Below are positions 1-10,600 of a stretch of DNA of 52,851 nucleotides, one piece after another. Source of the stretch: a virus. Below the pieces are notes generated by a model. That model saw only the letters and a program-made list of their open reading frames with translations, was not told where the DNA came from and ran no database searches. Position numbers and translations under genes: made by a program. Location: positions 1-52,851 of IMG/VR virus record IMGVR_UViG_3300037137_002574; one strand, written 5' to 3'. Position 1 is the first letter of the stretch. Each line of letters begins with the position of its first letter.

Positions 1-1167
1 AACATGTATTTTAGTCGTCGGCCCCGTCGTCCCGATGCCGACGTTGCCAGAAATTGTTTGGAGTACCAAGTTACCATTCACGCTGGCAATATTCGAGTTA
101 GTATGTCGAACGCCACCTGTATTATCATATATCCCAATGTATGTGCCGTCACTCGCGCCAGCTCGTGTGCTCTCGAAAGCGGCCACTTGCTGCGCCGCGC
201 CAGCCGCATAAACATCTAATTTTACGCCTGGCGTCGTCGTCCCGATGCCGACATTGCCTGTCGTCCCAATTGTCATTGCAACGCCAGTTCCACCACTGTA
301 TCCAAACTGCAACACTTTGCCAGTCGCTGCTGTTAGTATCAGTGCATACGCGGAACTGCCTGTAACTAGACTGGCACCAGTGCTACTTTCCACACCGATA
401 TAAGAGGTGCCAGATGTATTCACGAATCCCTGATACACCGCATTTGTGCCCGTTGTTGCTGTAACATCAAAATATGCGGCGGCAGATGAAATGTGCAACA
501 CGCCAACTGTTGGCGTTGCCGACCACGCCGGTGCTGTATTCACTCCCCCACTACATAACACACTTCCCACGGCAACATCTGCTAATCTCGTCGGTGCTCC
601 GGCCGTAGCGCCTATCAGGATGTCCCCTATGTTCGTCATGGGGTTTACCAGGACGCTGCCCCATGATCCGCCGCTGCTCTTCAGCTCGACCACGCCAGAG
701 TTGTCCCGCATGCCGTATCCGGACACGCCGGCCGTGGCTCCGAAGTTTATGTAGGACGAGGCGACCAGCTTGACCCCGGACGTACCGGCGGCGATGCCGA
801 TTCCTATGGCGGCGTATTGGGGGGTGGCCGTCACACTCATTGCAGTTTGAATAGCTATGATTGCATCACGCAGGAGATTGTGGTGACAGGCGCAAACGGT
901 CATCGTCACATAAGCGCCGGAGGCGTGCCCGGCGGCCGAGGTGTTGTCATATCCCCGAGTCAGCCCGGTCACCGAGGTCGCGGTGATCCCCGTGAACTTG
1001 ATGATCTCGTTGTCGGACTGAAAAACTCCCTCTGTCGGCCAGCCCGTGGTATCGTTCACGTGAGCGTGGTCGTCGCCAATGAGCAGCGTGGAAGTCAGAT
1101 AGGTCTGCGCCCGATTGGCCAGGGTCAAGAGATCGGCGTTCGTCGCTACTGTGGATGGGAATGCCAT
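1..1167 (-). CDS. Tail fibre protein, 3' end outside the window (first 389 codons)
   Basis: Reading the minus strand from the ATG at 1167, the frame stays open to the window edge, so only the N-terminal 389 residues are seen. A GAGGTGA ribosome site lies just before the ATG. The N-terminus (MAFPSTVATNADLLTLANRA) leads into a short beta domain with the segment GLTRGYDNTSAAGHASGA, a pattern common in phage fibre attachment domains. Two copies of a GNVGIGTT motif near residues 305 and 375 are typical of fibres that end in an S74-type intramolecular chaperone, but that end is not in the window. It lies downstream of the hub/fibre gene, separated from it only by a small plus-strand gene. The role is inferred to be receptor contact. 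The fibre class is fairly sure; the receptor is unknown. Confidence 0.8.
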   Translation of the reverse strand, partial: MAFPSTVATNADLLTLANRAQTYLTSTLLIGDDHAHVNDTTGWPTEGVFQSDNEIIKFTGITATSVTGLTRGYDNTSAAGHASGAYVTMTVCACHHNLLRDAIIAIQTAMSVTATPQYAAIGIGIAAGTSGVKLVASSYINFGATAGVSGYGMRDNSGVVELKSSGGSWGSVLVNPMTNIGDILIGATAGAPTRLADVAVGSVLCSGGVNTAPAWSATPTVGVLHISSAAAYFDVTATTGTNAVYQGFVNTSGTSYIGVESSTGASLVTGSSAYALILTAATGKVLQFGYSGGTGVAMTIGTTGNVGIGTTTPGVKLDVYAAGAAQQVAAFESTRAGASDGTYIGIYDNTGGVRHTNSNIASVNGNLVLQTISGNVGIGTTGPTTKIHV

Positions 1168-1185
1168 TTCATCACCTCATATTAT

Positions 1186-1216
1186 TTGACAAGACTCACG
1201 ACCATTTTGGTATAAT
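1186..1216 (+). promoter_or_regulatory. Sigma70-type promoter for the plus-strand gene
   Basis: The -35 box TTGACA (1186-1191) and the -10 box TATAAT (1211-1216) both match consensus, with a 19-base spacer. The bases TGG immediately before TATAAT form an extended -10, which can offset the long spacer. A strong AAGGAGGA ribosome site (1223-1230) and an ATG at 1240 follow. This is the best promoter-like sequence I found in the window. Confidence 0.75.
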
Positions 1217-1239
1217 AATGGCAAGGAGGAAATTTAATC

Positions 1240-1695
1240 ATGAGAAACTTGATGATACTATTGGTGCTGATTGTTCTTTCTGTTCCGTTTGCTTTCGTAC
1301 AAAACCGTAATCAATGCCTAAGTGGGTTGGTAAAGATTGATGGCAAATCCAGCTCCTATCTTCTAAATCACGCTAAGATACTAACCACTGATAAATCTGC
1401 ACCCTTTATTGACAATGTGGTGCTGATAATCAGCATACCCGACGATCAGAAGAGCGAGCTGCCTAATATTCTATACAGCCCTGCACAATACAAATTAAAA
1501 CGCGTTGAATATCTCAGGTACGGAAGATTGCTCATCTATAACATCGCAGATGAAGTAAGTATTGGCATCATAATTACAAACCACTCCTTTATGGACATAA
1601 TACACTTTGAAGATGCTTGGTGCATGACTACCATCCAATATGATGAGGGGGTTCTTAAAATTTCGATAAGTAAAGCCACTATTTTGCATGAATGA
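1240..1695 (+). CDS. Small secreted protein of unknown function, lone plus-strand gene
   Basis: This 151-residue protein begins with a typical signal peptide: MRNLM, then a hydrophobic run to about residue 20 (LILVLSVPFAFV-like). There is no lipobox cysteine at the cleavage point. The mature part has Cys27 and Cys128 and no domain I recognise. It is the only convincing gene on the plus strand, has its own near-consensus promoter and a perfect ribosome site, and is inserted between two tail-fibre genes read the other way. It ends one base before the convergent hub gene. Its layout resembles a phage moron (an independently expressed cargo gene). It could act in the periplasm or at the cell surface, for example in superinfection exclusion, but nothing in the sequence shows which. 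Confidence 0.8.
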   Translation: MRNLMILLVLIVLSVPFAFVQNRNQCLSGLVKIDGKSSSYLLNHAKILTTDKSAPFIDNVVLIISIPDDQKSELPNILYSPAQYKLKRVEYLRYGRLLIYNIADEVSIGIIITNHSFMDIIHFEDAWCMTTIQYDEGVLKISISKATILHE

Positions 1696-1696
1696 C

Positions 1697-4600
1697 TTAT
1701 ACTACTCCCTCCATCTTCCAAAAGTGGGAACCATCGTAAAATCCCAATCCCCGGAAACTGCCTGTATCCCAAAAGAATAACTCACCAGTGGAAATATCCC
1801 CCGGCCCCGGTAATGACCCCGTATATGTACGAAGAAGCAGTCTGCTTGCATTGGTCATTAGATTCACCGTCGTGCCAGCCCCGGCCGTCAATCCTCCATT
1901 AAGAGACAGCACACCACTAATTGTTGTTGGACGTGTAATATTGACTATATTGGACGGGCTGATGGTAATTGAGTCACCCACCGTGGTATTTGTCAGGACA
2001 CTCACACGTAATCCGGAATACCCCGTTCCAATCTGCACATGAGGAGTATTTCCTGAATCATACAAAGTGATTCCGCTAGTGTCTAGTTGAACTCGCGCAC
2101 CGCTTGCAGACGTTTGAACCGTTGCCCCCGTAATGGTCATGCCATTGATTGCCGTCGCGCTCAACTGCGCTGTGTTGATCGAGTAGGACGTTATCTTTCC
2201 GCCGCTGATCGTAGTTGAATTGGCATTGATGTCCGCAGCAGCTCCTCCAGCTACAACTTTAGTGGTGGGATCGTAACCGGATGTGAATGTGACCGTACCA
2301 TCAATCTGAATCTTGGATCCGGCAATCTTTATTCCTTCCGCGGATGCGTTGATGTAGGCAACCACGTTGGTGTTCTGAACCGCAGTGAAATTGAGATGGG
2401 TTGTAGTGATCGTGGTCGCGGCTATATTGTTTCCCACGATGCTGCCGGCCACGATGTTTGTAGCATCAAGATTGACTCCGCCTTGATCGAGAAGGAGGAA
2501 CTGAGCCTCCCCCGCCACTGAGCCTGGATTACAGATGGCAATCAGCACCTTGCCGGTTCCGATGGCATCCGTGGCGGTCGTTGAGACCTGATATGCCAAG
2601 GTCGAAACACCGATGTTCAAATAGACGAACGTCTTGCCCGCCATCGTCCCTGTGTCACCGCCCGGCGTGATCGAATATGTGGTTCCATCAGCCGCCACGA
2701 ACGATCCCGCTCCCCAGCCAACCTTGTTTTGATTCACGCTGGCGAACGTACAGGTCTGCAACCAGCCACGATCAGCAAGGTTTAGATTCGCGCTCGTAAC
2801 TATGCCGTTTGCGATGGTCGAGCCGGTGGCGAGAGTTCCCTTGACCGTCAGTGTCGATCCATCCCAGGTCAACTTATTTCCGGAAGCATCCCCGATGCTG
2901 AACTTGGGTGTCGTTGAAACCATCCCCAACCAGAATCCAGTTCCAGTATCGTAAGCAGACTGACCGGATTTTATGTTGCCATCGGCAGAGAAATTGATCG
3001 TTCCACCACCAGCTGAATATCCAGTCAGTCCGCTAGAATCTAAAACCACTCTGGCGCCAGAAGCGGCAGACTGAATGGTGAAGGCTCCGGCATTGGATAA
3101 CCAAACTGTGCAGACGGCCCCGTTGTATGTTCGTAACCCGTCAGACGCCACGATCAGTCTCGAACCGGAGGCGGCGGTGGCGAAACCAAGATAACCGGTT
3201 GCACCATCCAAAGAAACTACAGCGGCGTTGTCAGAATTATAACCAATCAATCCACTTGAGGTCAGTTCGAGCCGGGCTCCTGATGCAGCGGTCTTGAGAG
3301 TGAACCCCGCAGTATTCACAAGCGTTAATGTCGACCCGTCCCACGTTAGCCGATTGCCCGCCGCCGCACCGATGCTGAACTTCGGTGTACCGGAATCCTG
3401 TCCCAACCAAAATCCAGTACCAGTATTGTATGCCGTTTGCCCGGCCTTGATATTGCCGGCTGCGGAGAGGGTGATCGTGGCCCCCGTCGAGTCATAGCTA
3501 GTCACCCCATTCGAGTCGATGACGATCCTGGCGCCGGACGTCGCCGTTTGAATGGTAAATGACCCGTCACTAGACAAGTACACGGTATTAGTTGCTCCGC
3601 TGTATGTTCGCAAACCATCCGAAGCCACAATCAAGCGAGATCCCGATGCGGCCGTGGCAAAGCCGAGATAACCTGTCGAGGCATCGAGTGAAACGACTGC
3701 CACGCCGTCGGCATTATAGCCTATAAGGCCTGACGACAACAACTCGACCCTGGCACCGCTTGCAGCTGTTTTCAGGGTGAATCCTCCGGTGTTGACCAGC
3801 ACGAGCGAGGATCCGTCCCAAGTCAATCTGTTTCCAGCGGCGACACCGATCGAAAACTTGGCAGTTCCTGAGTCTTGACCCAGCCAGAATCCAGTACCAG
3901 TATTGTATGCCGTCTGGCCGGCTTTGATATTGCCGGCAGTTGAGAAGATAATTGTAGCTCCGGTAGCATCATATCCCGTCAAACCATTGGCATCTAAAAC
4001 TACACGGGCGCCACTTGCTGCAGTCTGGATGGTGAATGCTCCCGTGTTGGCAAGCCAGACCGTGTTGACGGCACCGCTGTAGATCCGCAAGCCATCTGAG
4101 GCCACAATTAACCTTGATCCACTCGCGGCGGTGGCAAAGCCAAGATAACCGGTTGAGGCATCAAGTGAAACCACGGCGGCATTGTCAGAGTTGTAACCAA
4201 TCATCCCGCTGGACGTCAGTTCAACCCTGGCTCCAGAAGCCGCACTCTTCAGAGTAAACCCTCCGGTATTGACCAAAGTTAGCGCAGAACCGTCCCAAGT
4301 CAACCTATTGCCGGCGGCAGTACCGATAGAAAACTTTGGCGTTCCCGCATCCTGCCCCAACCAAAAACCGGTTCCAGTATTATAAGCGGTCTGACCCGCC
4401 TTGATGTTGCCGGCGGTGGAGAACACGATCGTCGCGCCCGTGGCGTCATATCCAGTCAGTCCGTTTGCATCCAAGACGACCCTGGCTCCCGACGCCGCGG
4501 TCTGAATCGTGAAAGCCCCGGTATTGGCCAGCCAGACCGTGCAGACCGCTCCGCTGTACGTCCTCAGACCGTCGGATGCGACTATGAGGCGGGAGCCGGA

Positions 4601-7600
4601 TGCTGCCGTGGCAAATCCAAGATAGCCGGTTGTCGCATCCAATGAGACCACAGCGACCCCGTCAGCATTGTAGCCAATCATCCCACTTGCCGTCAGCTCT
4701 ACCCTGGCACCAGAAGCGCCTGACTTCAGAGTAAATGCCCCTGCGGCGGTCAGTTGTGTGAGTAGATTACTGCTTGAATCATAACCTCGGATACCGTTCG
4801 TTGGATCGATCTCGAATCGTGCGCCCGTGGCAGCACTCTTGAAAGTGAAGCTGCCCGTGCTGACGAGATTCAACGACGTCCCATCCCAGGTCAGCCTGTT
4901 GCCGGCCGAGTTTCCGATGCTGAATTTGGGAGTGACACTTTCAATCCCCAACCAATACCCAACACCGGTGTTGTAGGCGGTCTGACCAGACTTGATACAT
5001 CCAGTCGTAGAGAGCGTGATGATGTATGCATCTAAAGCATTCACCGCCAGGTTGTTCGCCGTGATCGATCCCGCCACTATGTTTGTGGCGTCTACGTTCA
5101 TACCCCCTTGATCGAGAAGCAAGAATTGAGCTTCCCCGGAAACCGACCCTAGATTACAAACCGCAACCAGGACCTTTCCGGCCCCTATGGCATCCGTGGC
5201 TGTAGATGATACTTGATACGCGGTGGTCGAAGTCCCCGTGGCAAGATAGACATACGTTTTTCCAGCCATCGTCCCTGTGTTGCCCGCAGAGATCGAATAA
5301 GTCGTCCCGTCAGCGGCTACGAATGATCCTGCTCCCCAACTGACTTGAGTCTGAGATGCCGTGGTGAATGCACAGGTTTGCAACCAACCACGATCAGCAA
5401 TGTTCAAGCTGGAGCTGGTCACCAAACCCGGGTCCAACGTGGATCCCGTCGCGATGGTCCCGACGATCGTCAATGTAGTTCCACTCCAGGTCACTCGATT
5501 GCCGGCTGGAGCGCCTATGGAAAACTTAGCTGTCCCAGCATCTTGACCCAACCAGAATCCAGTCCCGGTGTTGTAGGCGGTCTGACCTGCACGGATGTTC
5601 CCTGCAGTTGAAAATACGATCGTGGCTCCAGTAGCATCATAGCCGGTCAGTCCGCTTGAATCCAAGACCACCCTGGCGCCGGAGGCGGCCGTCTGGATGG
5701 TAAACGCCCCTGTGTTGGCAAGCCAGACTGTGCAGACCGCCCCACTATATGTTCTCAGCCCATCTGCCGCCATAATCAGCCTGGACCCGGATGCTGCAGT
5801 GGCGAAGCCAAGGTAACCTGTCGAGGCATCGAGTGAAACAACAGCAATCCCATCGGAGTTGTACCCAATCATCCCACTGGTGGTCAGTTCTACGCGGGCG
5901 CCGCTAGCAGCACTCTTGAGAGTGAACCCTCCGGTAGCGATGACATTTAAGGTAGTCCCGTCCCAAGTCACACGATTGCCGGCAGCAGCCCCTATGCTGA
6001 ATTTGGCTGTAGCTCCATCCAGCCCCAACCAGAATCCCGTCCCGGTATTGTAGGCAGTCTGACCGCATCTCAAATATCCTGATGTTGCAATCTCAACAGA
6101 GCCAAGATAGCTGGCAATCGCCGACAGGACGGTAACGTTGATCCGATCGGCGTCAATGGTCTTATAGCGAATGGTTCCGCCATCGACGTCAGTTCCATTG
6201 AAAACTGAATGCGAAGTGCCAGCATTATTTACGACCACATAATGCTCGTCCGCAAGAAGAGTCTGTGGAGTTGCATATGTTGAAAACACAGTCGGTGCTG
6301 ACAACTTCCAGACGACATATTTATTGGCGGTGTTGCCGTCGGCTACGAAGTAGGACTGCCCCCGGTAATATACCGACACGCCTGACCAGCTCACAGACCC
6401 GGCGATGGGAGAATTGTCGGTGAAGGTCCCGGCAATTACAGTAAAGTATTCAGCTGCAGCATCCATCCGGTTGCTGCCGTCTCCGGTAAGATCCCCCTGT
6501 TTGATTCCGTCGAGATTGGCTCCGGCAGGTGGGGCTGTCAAACACCACGCACCAAGCCCAAATTCATTGGCGGCTTTGATGCGAACCCAGTATTGCTTCG
6601 GATTCAGCAGGTCTTGACTGTGCGGCAGATCAGTCACGACCAGATTGAAATGTTCGTCGCTCTGAACTGTCTTGTCGAGCAGCTTCGTCGGTACGGTGAT
6701 CGACTTGACGACATTTTCCCAGTCCGGAGTAATGATCTGATACTTAAGCCCTGTGCCGCCCAGTGTCAGACCTTTATCTACGATCAAGTGGGTGTCATCA
6801 GTGACCGATCGAACAACCGCCGTGGCCTTTAGGTTAGATTCAAGCATCGGGAAAGCAGAATGAATCCAAAGCGTCTTGCCCTCCATGGCGGTGGTGAATT
6901 TGCCATTCGGATCATACAGCTCGGTGTCGCCGAATATGGCCTCGCCCGAAGTGCTGAAGAACCAAACAAGGTGTTCAGCAAATACGTTGCTGTCGTTGAT
7001 CTGTATCGCATAGGCAAAGATCGATGTGAAATTCGTCAGCGGGCGGTCCCATGAGATCACCAATTCCTTACCGGGAATGTTCGGTCTTACGTCATCAGCC
7101 AACACTTCTACGTTCTGCACCACTCCGGGAACATCGGTGTCGGCGACTTGCGGAGTTCCCATTGTGTCGGCCAACTCTGTGGCGCACCAAGCCGACCAGC
7201 CCATGTCGTTTGCAGTCCGGGCCCGGACATAAAAAGTAGCAACCTGAGTTGTGTAATACCGATTCGTGAATGGGACTGCACCGGTTTGATCCGAAATGAT
7301 ATCTGTAAAGCCGGAATCTCTGGCGATCTGCACCTGAGTCTTGTAGGCGGTGATAAAATTGACTGTTGGGCGCTCAACTCCAAATAGAATTGCAAACGTT
7401 CCATTGGCCAGCTTTTCAGTGATCACCGCAAGCGCGGGAGCATTAGGAACATCTGGATCAGATGGCAAACCAGTAACGGTCCCGCTCTCGACAGAAACGG
7501 CATCTCCGATGGTCACGCTGCCTGCATCACCGTCCCAATAGGTCCAAGGCCCCCAACCATCCGTGATCAGCAGAGCCAGAGCGGCGTCGGTATTCACCGT

Positions 7601-10600
7601 TGCATCACCTGACGCGTTGTTGGCAGCGACGGCAAAATAATATGTCTTCGTCGGGTCGAACCAACTGTAGACATTGATCAGCCCGCCAAGAAACGGACCT
7701 ACAACCCCAGTCGTAAAGTTCGCTGAAGTGCTATATTTGATAGCGAAGTTACGGAGAGTATTTATGTTCGTGGCCGGGTTAGCCCAGCGCATAGAGAACG
7801 CCCCGTCACTGGTTCCGACAAGCATATCTTCGACGGCGCCGGGTGCAGCAGAGTCAGTAGGGAGAGTATAGGCGGTTATGACGAACTGGGCGCTGACGAG
7901 CGTCGGGCCAACTCCATATTTATTGCGGGCGCGGAGTGAGGCATAAAACGTCCCGGCAGATATGTTTACATGCGGCGTCCGCCAGGTCGTCTGCCCCGGC
8001 GAGCCAATCTGAGCCATCTTGAACGGGTAGTAACCTGAGTTAGTGGTCTCATCGGTCGTCCCAAGATCCCACCACCGAGTCACGACAACATATGAATAAG
8101 TACCACCCTTTGAAAATGGAATGTCGACCGTCAATGAATTCAGGGCTTGCGCGCTGATGATGTGCCCTTCCAGATCGCTGTCGGGCGTGGCGTCGTTCGT
8201 GAAGATCAGCAACACCCGTCCAACCGCTGCGGGGTTTGCTACTCGGGTGACGGTGATGTTTCGATCACCCGCCCTCACCACGCACGATCCCACGCCCACA
8301 GCCGGCTCTATCTTGCAGCCAGCATGAGCGGCGCGCTCTGCGGCGCTGGGCCCCTCTGCCGGCAAGGCAGTAGAGATCACCACCTCGATATCAGTGACGC
8401 TATCGTAGTTCGAGTCGGGTCCGGTGAACTCAAACGCCACAGATCCGATTGGGATCTTGGCGTCGTCGCTGTTTTGCAGGACGGTGAGAGCCGGGACCGA
8501 AACATACGCCGGATTTCCAGTATCTCCAGTAAGTGCTAAAGTGGCGGTTGGCGCGGAGGACAGTGGGTAAAAATCGGTCTCGTTGGCATTCGCGGCGCAG
8601 GCGATCACCGTGATCGAAGTATCTCCAGCCAAGGGCGCGGAGGGCTCGAACTGATACGTCGTCTGCGTCGCGGTGAGTGTTCTTCCGCCGTCCTTGATGT
8701 CGTTCGGATGCTGATTGTAGTAATAGTAAAAGCGGACGTGATCAAAGCGTGGGTCGGGAGTGAGATCTGACGAATTAAGCGCACCCAGACTGGTGACTGT
8801 GATGGTCGTTGGGCTGGTAGTTACCGCAGGGCGGGAATAGAGAAAACCCCGACCGGCTTTCGTCCCGACGCGGACGGACAACGCCGTGGCATCGGTGTCG
8901 AAATCCACCTGGAACGAAAATGAATTCGTGGCTGTCCCAGAGGGGATGGTGATCGGCGTCATTATCGACGGCATTCCATCCGTGGCCAGACCGGTGTATG
9001 AGTTGATCTTTCTTGGGCATACCTCCAGCCACAGAGTCTGATTACCGGCAATATCACCACCGGTCGTCAGCACACGGATGCGTGAGATCTTGGTCCTGAG
9101 GTTGAAGGGTTCCGGAACGGTCGGCGGAACAGCAAATGACACTCCGACACTGCGCCGGTAATTATCGACCTTGGCATCCTGGAGAAAATACTCCGACAAA
9201 ACCAAACTACCAAGTGAATCGGTCGATGCACCCCCCACCGAATGCGGGCTAAAACTCGAGTCTGATAACGCTTTCTGAAGCGGAGTCAGCGCGGATAGAT
9301 CGGTATACCCAGCATCGCTGTGCTTTTGCAGGATTAGATGGACATAGCCGCCCGATGTCTCATCATATCCTGTTTCCCAAGTCACGATCCTGCACTGCTG
9401 AGCAACCAGTCCATTTCTAGTTTCTGAGATCGTCCCCACCTTGCCGGCACTTACCTCGATCAAATCATGGCTGGCGTAGACATCGTAGAACTCATTCAAA
9501 TAGACTGTTTCGTAAGCCTTCCAATTCAGCAGACGCCTGGCCTGATCCATGTTTGGTATGCCGCGGATGGCCAAGTTGGTCGTCGATGGTGATGATCCAC
9601 TGTCGTTGATTGCATCAGGCACAGGAAGGATGTAGGTGTCCTCGTTCCAATTGTTGAACTCATCTTGAAAAGTGACGGCAAACGAGTTTGGGGTCTCCGT
9701 ATAGATTGATTTGTGAAATTTACGGACGCGATACTTTCCCTGCCCGTCGCGGAGGATGTTGGTCTCGTCCAGTACAAAAGCCGCACCGCCTTCTTCAGCA
9801 AAGGTGCGCTTTACTTTTATCTGAAGCTTGCCATCGCTGCCTGGAGTAGTGTAACCGCGGAAGCAATCCAAAACGCCGGTCAGCAAAGCGTCTGCTTTTT
9901 CTTGCTGATCAGCGAGCGGGAGATTGCAACGAAAACGGGTGCTCCCGAGCAGGTCGCCAGCCAATGCCCCGGCGAAGGCTCCCGGCGCCAGACTCCAATC
10001 ACCAGTGAAAGAATCAAGTCCGCCTGTCTGAAAAGTCTGCCAGGAGGTGATGTAGGACAGACTGGATATGATCAGGCTCTCGTATGTCTCCGTGCCATCG
10101 TCCGAGTATTGAAAATCACGGGCATAGGCCGCGACTGCCAGCGAGTAGTATTTTGACGGATCGGCTCCCTTCAGCCGGATTGTGTAGCCAGATGAGTTTC
10201 CAAAAACAGTAAACTCGTCCTGCACGCAAGCATCAGTTTGTGCACTGTCGGCACCCGTCGAGTTGAAAAATACCAAGAACCCATCAGCGGCTTTTTGTAT
10301 CACCGGTACGGGATCCAATCCAGCTGGCTGGGTATAGGTGAACTGAATGATGATGTCTGTCGTGCCGTCAGAATTTACGATCTTGCGAGGGTATTGATGT
10401 GCAGAGAATGCCCCGGTCGGTGACCCGGAGCCCGTTGCATATCTGGCCGCGGCCGTCGACGATATGACCTGCTCGGCACAGAACATGGCAGATTCATAAG
10501 CCGCGGCCTTGTCGATCAACGCCGTGGGGATGCCCAACCGTTTTATCAGATCAATGTAAACCCAAACCGGATTGTCCGTCCATTTCCATTCCGTATTCCA

